DNA from: Hypericum androsaemum | Taxonomy: Eukaryota > Streptophyta > Magnoliopsida > Malpighiales > Hypericaceae | DNA length: 64,000 bases | Direction of reading: 5' to 3' | NCBI GenBank assembly: GCA_963995505.1 | Contig: OZ023181.1 | Coordinates: 3,881,487-3,945,486 of the forward strand | Part shown: positions 47,508-58,528 of the stretch, in pieces | Position numbering within the stretch: the stretch's first letter is position 1 | How the letters are laid out: each line of letters begins with the position of its first letter | The notes under the pieces: model-generated | Told to the model about the DNA's origin: nothing | Databases searched by the model: none | The model's input: only the letters and a program-made list of their open reading frames with translations | Made by a program: the position numbers and the translations under genes

Positions 47508-48899
47508 GGGCAAATTATTCTCAAGTTTCTGACATTTGGTCACCTTCTTTCTAAGGTCCCTGATTTTTGGAAAATGATTATCCCATTCCTAAGTAACGAT
47601 GATAATAGACTCTCTGGTCCCTGGTGTCAGAATATTCCATATTCTCTGGCGATTTTCTACTTGAAAAGACTAAAATACCTCTTGCACTTAAAAAAAATAA
47701 AAAAATCTCTTTTCATCCCCCTTTGTCTCCCACTTCCCACCTTCAATCAAAACACAAACACAAACCTTCCTAGTAAAAATTAAAGACAGAAACTTAAGCC
47801 TCAAGACCCTATGCCTCTGGACCAACTCCCTAACCGGGCTGCTCCCGTCAGGCCTCGGCTCCAACGGGAAGCTACAATGGCTCCACGTCTCCACCAACTC
47901 CCTACCCTCTCCCTCTTCTTGTTCTTGTTTAATTTTTTGCGGGATGAGAATTAGGGTTAGGGTGGTGGATTAGAAGTAATCCCAGGGGTTTCAATTAGAG
48001 TTATTTGTTGCTCCACGATGGTCACGATGGCGGCCTCTACCATGCTCCTCCCCAGACTCTCATCCCAGCCCAGTCCTCCTCTGAGAATGACAAGCCGCTA
48101 CTGCCGCTACCGGCGGTCCTCCTTCATCTTCAACCCAATAAGAAAGACGAAAGCTTTTCGTTGTTATTTTCGTTACCGGAAAACGCTGCTATAGAATGGA
48201 TTAATTACCTGGTGCCGACCATGACTGCGTATACGAAATGGTGAGCGGGGAGACAGTAGGGAGAGGGACCTCGACCGGGACTCTGACGGGGAGCGGGGAG
48301 GCCAGGGGACCGTGGCGTAGGACGACGCTTGGGGTTGGGTTAGATGATGGTAGTGTTGTTGTTGCTGTCGAGGAAGTGGAAATCGCATTGAAGTTACCCT
48401 TCAATTAAAATGGTGTAATTGTTGAATAGGAGTCCAGGAAGAAGATGGCTTCTTCCTTGGATGACGCTTGCTCTTCTGTCGTTTAATTACCCTTCAATTA
48501 AAATTGTGTAATTGTTCAAAAGGAACCTTTCAATTAGGATTTCAATCGTGTAATTGTTCAAGTCGCCATACTCAGATAATCTGAACTCGATTATTGATTT
48601 TAATTGTTAAAGTTAAATTATGGGAACGATTTTAATTAAAATATTGTTGAAGTTGAGTTTTGGACGAAGAGGAGGGAAGATGACGCAAAGTAGAAGATGA
48701 ATTTTTTTTTAATTTTGTACTAAGAGGGACATTTTAGTCTTTTCAAGTGGAGAATCGCCAGAGAATATGGAATATTCTGACACCAGGGACCCGAGAGTCT
48801 ATTATTATCAAAATTTAGGGACGGGACAATTATTTTTCAAAAGTCAGGGACCCTAGGGGGAGATTGACCAAAGGTCAGAGACTTAAGAGTAATTGGCCC
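47508..48899. mobile_element. Second Pack-MULE-type element with ~190-bp inverted ends and captured gene fragments
   Basis: The left end gggcaaattattctcaagtt and the right end, reversed, gggccaattactcttaagtc begin long inverted repeats. These share ctctctggtccctggtgtca/agaatattccatattctctgg and actaaaatacctc. The outer ~25 bases resemble the ends of the Pack-MULE at 20722-21888. No perfect 9-bp duplication remains (flanks are attttttta and tttttatca). The interior is GC-richer than the surroundings and holds an LRR fragment plus exon-like segments on both strands, one with a gtaattaat donor near 48208 on the minus strand. Confidence 0.82.
47794..47904 (+). pseudogene. Captured LRR fragment of a receptor-kinase gene (PXY/TDR-like)
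   Basis: The frame reads LSLKTLCLWTNSLTGLLPSG followed by LGSNGKLQWLHVSTNSL, about one and a half plant extracellular leucine-rich repeats (consensus L-x-L-x-x-N-x-L-T-G-x-L-P). The LGSNGKL...DVSTNS phrase is typical of PXY/TDR-type receptor kinases. The frame leaves LRR similarity abruptly after ~37 residues, as expected of a fragment captured by the surrounding MULE. Confidence 0.75.
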
Positions 48900-50598
48900 T
48901 TTTTATCATACTATCACTGTACTGACCAATCCAAATTCGAGTTGGGTGGATAGCAAGACTTCCCCAATTATTTAAAACGATTGGATTCTCAAGATTCAAA
49001 GAGACCTCTTAATTAAGCCAAAACAATACTTACATCGGTTAATCTAAGTAAGTGGTTGTTGGGGAAAACGAGTGGTGTTTAAAATTGTATATCTAACGCC
49101 TAACTACCGCATCCCTTTCTCTCTCTCGACGACCATTGTGGCTTCATTTATTTATCGCTCTCTTTTGCTAGCTACTTTTGGACTTTTTTTTGCTTGTTTT
49201 AGGATTCATGTGTTAAAAAATACTGATTAACACACTTAATTGTGTTCTTAAAAAAAACCCCCACTTAATTGCGTGTTCATTCTTGGGATTGGAAAAGAAG
49301 TACAACTAGAGCCTGAGTGTCCTTACTCGCCATAGATACGTTGACCAGAGTCGTCCTTATCAATTAATTAACTTACAAATCTGTCTTTAACCAGTTTTTA
49401 TTGTAGATATAACTTTTCTACATTTCAATTAGATGAAAAACTTTTAAAAATCTTAATCGACTTAAATATAAATTAATTGGTGTACTCAAATAATAAACGA
49501 TAGAAAAAACTTTACTTATAAAAAATAGGCTAAAATCCGAGATGCCGTTAATCAGCGAAACAGCTGGTTATTTAGGAAACAAATGGATGGGAAGTCGATC
49601 GTACGGGGATTTTCTTTTTCTTTTTTTGATAAGTGGGTATTTTATGTTTTTGTGGTTGATAATGTTCACTGACTTGAGACTAAAATCCGAACGATTTTTA
49701 ATTATTCTAAACTAAATAATTTGGGATTCTCGTCTAAAGTTCTGGAATCTCATTTAATTCCTCACAGGTTTTACTTCGGAGCCAACGAGATTTAATTTCG
49801 AAAATATGAGGCCCACCTTGCACTTTTTGGTTAGGCCACCAGCTAACTTATATCCAGAATAAATAATTAATTTCTTTCTCATCCACATCAACCTAAATCA
49901 ATAATCAATTTTTCTACTCACATCTGGAACCTTCTCCAACATAGGTCATAGAATAATTAATTAATTAATCTCTCATCCACATATTATTTAGTATCATTTT
50001 TTATTTATATAAAAATTATAATAAATATACGAATTATAATTAAGTAATACATTTAATTACAAAAGTTGTAATAAAAATTAGATAGAACTAATTCGAAGTA
50101 TAAAGGGATGCCAAAAAATACGAATTTTCATATTGTTTAAAGATAACTCCATTTTTTAAACCACATAAATAATATTCGAAAAAATTTATACGAATAATAT
50201 AATATCAAGTATAACTAACTAGATAGAAAAGAAAAAAAATAAGCGGGTCGTGTCACTGTGTGGTGGGGCGCGATTCATCCCCACCCTTTATCTTTTTTAT
50301 TTTTTTAATCTACGTGGAAGGGCGTCCCCCGGGTCGGGGACGCCATTGCTGATGGTCTTAATATGCCTTGCTCCCTGAGATATCTTATTGCCCTGTCTTA
50401 AAAAATTAAGTGGTTAATTGTACATAAGTAACTATGTATTTATAATTTTTCAAAAAGCATTTCTGTTATGGAAATCATTAGAATATTAAAAATCAACACT
50501 TTGTTTAAAAAAGAGAGGTCGATTATGGGTTTTTTATTACCTTTTTTGTGCTTGTGTGTTTTTTCTGTTTTTTATTTGCATTAAAATTAATGTTTGTT

Positions 50599-50748
50599 TA
50601 ATTTTGTTAATTTTTTAAGGTAATTTTGGTCGTTGTATAAACATTTCGACACTATTTTGCGTCAAAAAAATTTTAATTTTGTAAATTTTTTTAAAGGTAA
50701 TTTTGGTCTTTGTATAAACATTTCGGTATTATTTTGCGTCAAAAAATT
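50599..50748. repeat. Two tandem copies of a ~74-bp unit
   Basis: The phrase ggtaattttggtcgttgtat, continuing to attttgcgtcaaaaaa, is repeated once directly (second copy with ggtctttgtataaacatttc). A few substitutions separate the copies. Confidence 0.8.
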
Positions 50749-50999
50749 TCTTACGTTTGATCTGCGTCAGATGTCTATCACACAGGCTTGAACCAGTTAA
50801 ACCAGTACTCGAATCAGGGACGGTGATCTCCTCTCAAATTTAATTCTGGGTTTCGACCTCTCATCTGCGACCTACTGCCTCCTGCAATTAAATCAATCGA
50901 AATGGCAGTGAGAAGGACCACCGGTGAACAAATTTCAAAAAAGAGGGGCGTGAAGTAATTACGGGATGGGCACAAATTTTTATTTTAGAACGCGTCATT

Positions 51000-51115
51000 T
51001 TAAATATTTGTTGATAAAAATTTGTTATCTTTCAGAGATCTTACGCAGTTCGAACCTAAAATAGTTGGCTCGGACTCAGTGAATATCTGAATATCAAATG
51101 GTATCATAAAAAAAA
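51000..51115 (+). repeat. SINE-like dispersed repeat copy
   Basis: It contains taaatatttgttgataaaaa, gcagttcgaacctaaaatag, ttggctcggactcagtgaat and atatctgaatatcaaatggt, ending in an A-run. This is the 3' half of the dispersed family. Confidence 0.55.
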
Positions 51116-51530
51116 TTAAGATCATGTTTTGTTTTAACATGGTACAGGCAACAGAGATATTAGGTCGTCCTCTCTTTGAAAAGCATGAAGCTTGCATGTT
51201 GAGTGTTTGGAGCTGTATATGGTGAATCAGGAGATTGCTCCAATTTTTCTATTCTGATTGTACACCACTTATTAGGGTTCGGACGTAAAACATTCGCAAC
51301 AAATTAAACAAGTCATTAATTGGCGAAAATTAGTCTCAACCAAGTTGAAATGTTATACCAAACAACAAACCAATTAAAATTATTTCACTGTTTTAAAGTG
51401 TTTGGGTTGAATATAAATTTTTTTTGGAAGTATGAATCCCAAATCCTTTGCAGGAACCGTTCAAAAAAAATCCTTTGCAGGATATATAAGAGGCTTTATA
51501 TACTAGACTCTACCTATCATTTAACTTAAA

Positions 51531-51602
51531 ATTTTGGATATTACATAAAGATTCTAATTTTGGATATTACATAAAAATTCTAATTTTGGATATTACATAA
51601 AT
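51531..51602. repeat. Three tandem copies of a ~25-bp unit
   Basis: The unit attttggatattacataaa is followed by gattcta or aattcta and occurs three times in a row. Confidence 0.9.
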
Positions 51603-52084
51603 TTGATCCATATGTCGCACGACAACCCGTTTCATGCAATGTGAGCTAGAGTGTTCAAACCCATTAGACACATATAATTGATAATGCAAAATCCAGCCCA
51701 ATGATTCACATAAGCTCAGTTTGGAAGATCATTACATGAATCTCACATCGCTTACGGATCTATAAGTACAAAGATAGTACATCTCGCATTAGTTTTGGTT
51801 TAGAAGTTGGATAAGGATATTTTGATTAGTTCCCTCTTGACCTAATGTTATAATTATGGGATTCCCACAAATTCAGCCGACTATTTCAGCTACGATGTTT
51901 GACATGCGGATTACGTCCCGTTGCAATTATTGCTTCGGGTGTTATTAATGCAAAACATCAATACCGTGTTTTTTGTGGGTGGGAGGCGAATTGCTGGCAT
52001 TTTAGATCTCTAATAGTACTTGTGACTTATGTGCCTTCCGAGCAATAGATGGATTGAGTACCAAATTAACTAGAAACGGTTATT

Positions 52085-52235
52085 ATAGTTTAATTAAGAG
52101 ATCTTGAATTCAAGTCATTGGAAATAAAATAATGTTAAATATTTATTGGGAGATCTTTATCACGTTTTAAAAGTCTCACCCGACTCGAACCTCGATTGGC
52201 GTAGTGTTGTCTCCAGTGGTACAAAAAAAATAGAC
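52085..52235 (+). repeat. SINE-like dispersed repeat copy
   Basis: It contains gagatcttgaattcaagtca, gttaaatatttattgggaga, aaaagtctcacccgactcga and ggcgtagtgttgtctccagt, ending ggtacaaaaaaaa. It is the clearest near-complete forward copy with an A-rich tail. Confidence 0.6.
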
Positions 52236-53579
52236 GGATTGACTGTTAGCTTACGATAATTCATAACCGATGTACTAGATCTAAGTAGTAAGATACTTTG
52301 ATTTTTTTTAAAGAGTTGTTAGGTTCAAATTTTACAAATAAAAATATACATCATTGAAAAAATTACCTCTAAATATGGTCTGGTAAGCCAAATGGCATAT
52401 AGACTAACGGCACGAGATGTTGTCAAATTTAAAGAGGTCTAAAATTCAAACCCTGACAAGTACCATATTATATAAATTTTACTTTTCAAAAAAATATGGT
52501 TCGAATCGACTTAGGATTAAAAAAATCTACAGTAAGCACGAACATTATTAGCCGTTCATAACACGGCGGCATCAAATTGAGCAATATTTATCACCGTTGC
52601 TGTACTAATAAATCCGGCCGCCTTAATCGCAGTCGAATCACTTTTTTGGTAAAAATAGAAGTCAATTTATCTCCCAGTGACGTGACAAAAATTTGTTTTC
52701 CTTTTTGGAGATTGATCATCGTCAATTGGTTCTGGAACATGGCTTCTGTCGTGATCCATCGTTATATAAATTAGGTTTAAAGTTAATGGCCGATTGTGAC
52801 TTCATTAAAATTTTGTGATCATCCATGACAAGTTATTCAACTTGTGAATCTCATTGAAATACGAAAAAACGTGTTCAGTGAGTTGATTAATAAGTACTTG
52901 AATCAACCATGTAGTAGTATGTCTTTCTAAGCTAATCGAAGATTTCAAATATTGAAAATTTAAACAACTTTATAACTTGGTAGGAAGAAATGTGTCATCA
53001 TTTTAGATCGCCTGTTAACCTAGTTTCAGCGGTTGTTAAATCCATATTAGTGTTTCATTAATTCAAGGAATTTGGATTTTTTTACTTTTCGAAATAAATA
53101 TTTTATTCATACAAAATAATGGCATGTGTTAACTAATTTAGATTTTAGAGGTAAAATAAAATTATATATATATATCACTTTTAAAATTTTCCTTTAATAT
53201 TTTAGTTACAACCACGGTATATAACTGTAAATATCAGTAGGTTTCCAGATACGTCAAACCGTGATCATGATCAACAATATGTAATTTTTAATCTAAACCG
53301 CCGGCCGGCCAACCGCCACTTTCGCCGTTGAAGACCGGAAATATGGTCAGGCATAATTGGGTCGTACTCTTCTGATCCAGTAGTCAATTTGGTTCACGGC
53401 GGCTTCAGAATTCGTTTGTGGCACAGTCGCGGTTGCTTCAGTTGTCGTTGACACGGTCACGGTCGCTTTAATTTCTTGGACTCGATCTAGAAGTGTTTCG
53501 AGTTACTCCATGTTCAGTTTTTTTTCACTTGATAAATTGGTGAAAAACATTGTTTTATTCTAACTAGTCAAAATTGAGT

Positions 53580-53695
53580 CCTTAACGAATTAGTATTAAA
53601 TATTTGTTTACCTTCTAGATGTCTCAATCGATTCGAATATAAATTAGTCGGCTCATTAAGTCTGGATATCATATGATATAAACCAAAAAAATATT
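53580..53695 (+). repeat. SINE-like dispersed repeat copy
   Basis: It contains gtattaaatatttgtttacc, tctcaatcgattcgaatata, aattagtcggctcattaagt and ctggatatcatatgatataa, then an A-rich end. Confidence 0.55.
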
Positions 53696-54055
53696 TATTT
53701 TTTTGTTGTATTTGAAATTTAATAGATCAACTAATTATGTTCAAGCACGCCAAAATTTTTTAATAGTGGCAAAAATGTACCAACAATTATTAAAAATAAT
53801 TCATTCTCAAATATTCAAACTCGAGACATTTTGAATAAATTAGAATAAAATTAGTTGATATAAGTATTTTTATTTTTTTGTTTATACCATCTGGTCTCCT
53901 GACCCATAGTACCGACTATTCCAGATTCAAGTCGGTGAGATATTTTAAGCCCAAGTCCAGCAGAATTTTAAGCCCAAGTAAGTTGTTTTTAATATTAGTC
54001 TCCGAAAAATTATAATAATAAATATTTTGGTGCTGATGAATTAGACTTCGGGCTC

Positions 54056-54205
54056 TCCCCCCTCCCCCGCCGCCCGCCCCCCCCCCCCCCCCCCCCCCCT
54101 CCCCTCCCCCGCTCTCCCCCCTCCCCCGTTCTCCCCTCCCCACCCCCACCCCCACCCCCCAGCTCCCGCTCCCGCTCCCCCCCTTCCGCCCCCTCCCCCC
54201 ATCCC
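54056..54205. repeat. 150-bp C-rich homopyrimidine tract in the LINE 5' region
   Basis: The plus strand is almost only C and T, including an uninterrupted run of ~20 C near 54077 and CCCCCA repeats. The minus strand is G-rich and could form G-quadruplexes. Frames found here encode only Gly/Arg/Glu low-complexity strings and are not genes. Confidence 0.9.
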
Positions 54206-54278
54206 TCCCCCAACCCACGTGGCTGCCAGAGGGGTTGGTCTCTACGACCACCCCTCCGGTTTCGCTATGTCTTAATTA

Positions 54279-56462
54279 ATGCTTCCCTCGGCTAGGGCTT
54301 CGAGTTCCACCACCGTCGCTGCTGTTCCGATGTCTCCAACGGCCTCGTTGAGACCCTCAGATGGAGGTTTTCAGCCGCCGTCACTTAATCCCTGCCCTTC
54401 GCTAGGGATGGATCCGAAAGTTCTCATGGCGCTTCAATCCAGCATCCTTCCTCTCCTTCACCAGTTCTACACCTCTCTTGCCCCATTAGTCGGTAACCCT
54501 TCACATGCGCTGGCTCATGGGTTGACAGAGAGTGTGGGGCAGGCTGCGGAGGGTGCGAGGCCTACACCTTCAGGAGATATACAAGCGAGCAAAGATGGGA
54601 TTGCGGAGACTACTATGACACCGACTCCTATGGCTCCAGCGGAGAACGCCATGAAGAAGATGTCCTACGCGGCCACGCTCCACCTGCGATCTGACCGGGT
54701 CCAAGAAGGTACGTATATTAAGCCAGTCTTCGATGGCGAGCATATGGTCGTTGAATTGGATGCAGATAGATCATCAGTTTGTGCAAACTTTGGGAAGCAC
54801 GCTTTGATTGGAAGGTTAGTGATGCCGAGAGGCGCCAAACCTTGCTCGACATTTGACTTGAAAGCTGCTATCTCCAAAGTTTGGTTTGTGCAATCGTGGA
54901 AGTTACTTCCTCTTGGCCTGGGGTACTTTTGTTTTTAGTTTGAGAATGAGCACGATAAGGACATAGTTTAGAGCTCTTCAGAATGGAGACTTCCTCACGG
55001 ATGTCTCTACTTGCAACCATGGGTACCCTATTTTAAGCCCACGAAGGTTTCCTCTTCTTTTACGAAGGTATGGATTACATTAGGGGGATTGAGCATGGAG
55101 CATATCGCTAATGATATCATACTTGGACTAGCTGCGGCCATTGGTAACCCCATTCGATCAGACTTGACTGCATTAAATAGGTTTAATGGTGCTTTGGTAC
55201 GGGTTTTGGTGGAACTAGACATGTCCAAGCCTCGTCGGAAAGAAGTTGTATTGAAGCTTGAGGAGGGCACGGTCTTAGTTGATGTGGTGTACGAGAATTT
55301 GCCTCTTTTCTGCGAGCATTGCAAAATCATTGGTCATGATTTAGACTCTTGCCAAAAACTGCACCCACGGGTTGAAGCTGAAAGCAATAGACATGAAATT
55401 GCTAGGGAAAAACAGGCGATGGAGAATCAGGGTCCCAAGAGGTCCGTGGGGAAGCAGGTGTGGCAACAAAAGAATGAGTGCTCCCCTAGTTCACCAACCA
55501 GCATTGAAGTTGAGGAGTGCTCATCTCTTGCCCTTATTACTGTATTGGAAAACTTTGTGCAACAGGTAGTACGCGAAGAGGAGGATCAAGAGGATGGTGA
55601 TTCGGTGGGAGCTATTGCTACCAAGGCTAACGCTTTCGATGTTCCTGGTGATGATGCGAGGGAAGAGGGTGAAATTCTACTTGGTGATAAATGTTCTCCA
55701 TTAAGTACAGGTCAAATTGTGGTTTCGAATGATTTGGTCCAGTTGATGGTGCTTGATGAAGTTCCTAAGCAGTCTCCAATGCCAAGTACAAATAACATAG
55801 AGGGGGATTGTGGTGTAATGATTGAGGAGGTTTCGCCCTCCCAAGATACAGGTCAGGTATTTTCAGGCCCGAGTATAATAGAGCCGTTGACGCTAGCTTC
55901 ACATGTGACTGACTCATCAGGTTCTAAGCCTAGATCAGCATCGGGCAAGAAAAAGGGGAACAAGAATGGCCCTTCCTCGGCTGAGTTATTGGCATCACTG
56001 TCTCCTGAGGATTTGGCAATGGCTGAGGCTAGGAGGGCAGCATATGTTGCAGCGGGCAGAATTTTACCTACTCGCTCATTCGGTTCAAAGGGCTCCAAGT
56101 ATAAGGGTTTGAAGCCGGGTTTCCTTGGCAAGGGAACCCCAATAATACAGGGACCGTCCCCATCTATTTTGGGTAGCGCCTCTGCTTTACCTACTATAGA
56201 TCCCATGCCTATCCCAGGTCAAGAGGGTAATGGAGTTGTTATTTTTTCTGACAACGATGATCTACCGGACTCGTTGAAGTTCATGGGTTTGATTACGAAG
56301 AAGAAGAAGAATAATTGGGCGGACGAGGCGGATTCACAGACGGACCTGGAGGACTCCCATCTACCACCTGCCAAGAACACTCGCTTTCAAGCGAGGAAGA
56401 AGACTGGGACTACCTATACTAGTAAGGATCTACGTTGGCTGGAGTATGAGGTAGACTTTTGA
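54279..56462 (+). pseudogene. LINE ORF1 (DUF4283 and zinc-knuckle gag-like protein) with two in-frame TAG stops
   Basis: The ORF runs from ATG 54279 to a stop at 56460-56462 in a single frame, broken by TAG codons at about 54936 and 54969. Because the frame is the same on both sides, these are point nonsense changes, not a frameshift. Domains in order: a Pro/Ser-rich N-terminus; DUF4283 (~125-270, with SYAATLHLRSDRVQEGTY, NFGKHALIGRLVMPRGAK and VPYFKPTKVSSSFTKVWITL, GLSMEHIANDIILGLAAAIG); then a CCHC-type knuckle (PLFCEHCKIIGHDLDSCQKL, ~340-360); then an acidic, Ser-rich and finally Lys-rich tail. The protein would bind nucleic acid and package LINE RNA. With the stops it is probably non-functional. 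Confidence 0.85.
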
Positions 56463-56795
56463 TGCGCCGCAGCTGATTTATCATCCTGGACTACCCGTGT
56501 TGTGGGTACCCCTACACATCTTCCTCCAACTTGTCCCTGCGGGCTAGGAAGAGGAACGCGAAGAAATAGAAGAAATGATCGCTTTAGATCATTGGTTCCT
56601 TCATCGGCCTCGCTATCCCTCAGGTTTGTAGGGTCGAGTTCTTCTTTATGGCGATAGGCTTGCTGTTTTGCGGTTTCCTATTCGACCTGTGTGTTTGGCT
56701 TCTCTTCTGTTTCCTTTTCCCCTTCTTGTAACTTTTTCGTTTCTTTGAGTAATAAAGTTTCTTTTCACCAAAAAAAAAAAGTCGGTGAGACATTT

Positions 56796-58528
56796 GAAAT
56801 GTAGCAAATTTCTCTCAAGGAATATTTAACACTGTTACGTTTCCAATATTTCAAACTGCGGATTTGGTTAAACTAAACTAACGTCATCACTAGTTGATCT
56901 AACTATAAGTATTTCAATTTACAATCGCTTACTCCTCTAGAAAAGTACTCACTAGCAATTAATGTCTCCGGATTATTGACTTATCTAGGCAATTAGCTCG
57001 CCGTAAAGGTCAACTATGAAGACCGGAAGTTTTTTTTATATCAAATTAAAGAACCAAAATTACTATAACTATTATGATGATGTATGTGTCTACAATAAAA
57101 ATATAAAACTGTCTCAAATTTTCAGTTCCCTTGCTCATTTTAAAGGTTCTATACCCAAATAGATGACGGTTTATGAATTATGATAAAAAGTCATGTGCCT
57201 GAGACAGTGGGCAATAAATACACGGGGGAAAAGTTGAAACATCTGCTCCATTTTGAAGAAATTCATCTCTCAATATTAATGAACCTCCCAGAAATAATAT
57301 TACTAATGAGTTGTAATCCAGTAGATAAGGGAAAAAAATGTGACCTAGAATAATTGGTATCAAAAGTCAGAGAATGCAAGTGCAAAGAAGCAAGCCTTCC
57401 GATTGCATCTTGTCTTGCACTTTTGATTTTTTTTTATAAGTAAAGATTATATTCAATCACTACGAAAGTATACATCACACTCGCCAGATAACGATAATTA
57501 AAATACAACGTAGTGATTAGCGCTATCTGGAGTCAACATCAAGTATCACCAAACTCGTAACCAAAACTAAAATAACTCAAATCAAGGATGGTCAAAACTA
57601 CAAAATTGGTCAAAACTACAGGTAGCGTCCTTGATCGCTTACAACCATACTCAATAAACTGACTGAATAATTCAAATTTTATCTAGATAAAATTTCAAAT
57701 GGCAATTTAGCGTTCTTTATACTCGAACTAAAAATATTTGATTGAGCTTAAACAATTCGGTAGTTCTTACATAGTCTTGCCAAAGCAGCCCCAAAGAACA
57801 AATATGTTGGGTTTGGCGCCTGATGGACTGTACATTGACCCCGAAAAATTATTTTTTAGGTATTCATGGGTATATGAGTTCTATTATAATTATAGTAGTC
57901 TTGAGTAATTTTTTTCCTATAAATATCCATTGGTATTATTGTAATCATGTGTGGCAAAATAGTAGAGAATTCATGACTTGCACCGCTCCTGATATAGTTG
58001 GTTTGATGAATTTAGTTAACAAATTGTGTATCTTTCATTTTCGTTCTTACTTCCGTAATTACATTTTAATTCATGTTAATCAATTTTCCCGATAGTGGGG
58101 CTAAAAGGAGGACATCCAAATGTGGGTTAAAATTAATAAATGACATACATGTTGGTGTAGCAAATAATAACCTCATGAGAATTTCCATGGTTTCCTCTCC
58201 TGGCAAGGGGGAGTTCAACTACCACCTACCAATTTTGTCCAAAATGATGTTAAATGATCCACAATTGAATTCTCCTCCATCCATCTGCTAGCCATATTTG
58301 CCACCCTAGTGTGTGACTCAGTCTCTCCCCTCTCTCTCTCCTCCTCCTCCATCCCTTATAAATATTGCAAAAATAAATCCAACACGCTTTCATTAAGTAG
58401 AACCAGCACATTTTCAGTCCCCCAATAGTCAATAACACAGTTGCTCTATATTAAACAATTAAACAACTTATAGCTAAAACACATATATTATACATACCAA
58501 CTGAATCAACTAATCTCGAGCTTCGGAA
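56796..58528. other. Intergenic; promoter of the BODYGUARD-like gene at its end
   Basis: AT-rich DNA with no supported gene. Around 57425-57600 the T-rich start followed by ataagtaaagattatattca resembles the reversed tail of an old retroposon. Directly upstream of 58529 is a TATA-like ttataaata (58355-58363) and a CT-rich stretch (58320-58350), plausible as the core promoter ~170 bp before the ATG. Confidence 0.45.
58352..58364 (+). promoter_or_regulatory. TATA-like box of the BODYGUARD-like gene
   Basis: cccttataaatat precedes the ATG at 58529 by about 165 bases and follows a CT-rich pyrimidine patch, as in many plant core promoters. No experimental start site is available. Confidence 0.5.

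Larger units (their letters stand above)
48900..53879. other. 5-kb gene-free AT-rich region with old repeats
   Basis: No frame longer than ~70 codons with protein-like composition is present. The stretch holds several SINE-like copies, two short tandem repeats and many A- and T-runs. It is best described as decayed repeat DNA. Confidence 0.5.
53946..56780 (+). mobile_element. LINE-derived retroposon with ORF1 only, poly(A) tail and 15-bp TSD
   Basis: Target duplications gtcggtgaga-t/c-attt (14 of 15 identical) lie at 53931-53945 and 56781-56795. An A-run of 11-12 ends the element at 56769-56780, preceded by aataaag. The 5' region includes a C-rich tract. The body carries one long gag-like ORF1 and then a ~300-bp 3' UTR; reverse transcriptase and endonuclease (ORF2) are absent. 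It therefore had to be copied by another LINE's machinery. Confidence 0.85.
53880..56850 (-). repeat. SINE-like repeat copy (reverse) split by the LINE insertion
   Basis: The left part (53880-53945) and right part (56781-56850) together read as one reverse copy of the dispersed family: accatctggtctcctgaccc, gattcaagtcggtgagatat, then catttgaaatgtagcaaatt and tctctcaaggaatatttaac. The LINE lies exactly between them. Confidence 0.65.

Noticed and set aside
48005..48404. Two opposing ORFs as separate genes
   Set aside because: Both lie inside the second Pack-MULE, lack recognisable domains and overlap each other; they are treated as captured pieces of unknown origin.
53916..54251. Gly/Arg-rich minus-strand ORF
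   Set aside because: It is a translation of the C-rich tract in the LINE 5' region, purely low-complexity.
57823..58095. 90-codon ORF before the BODYGUARD-like gene
   Set aside because: Aromatic, Ile-rich translation of AT-rich DNA with no conserved pattern or splice partners.
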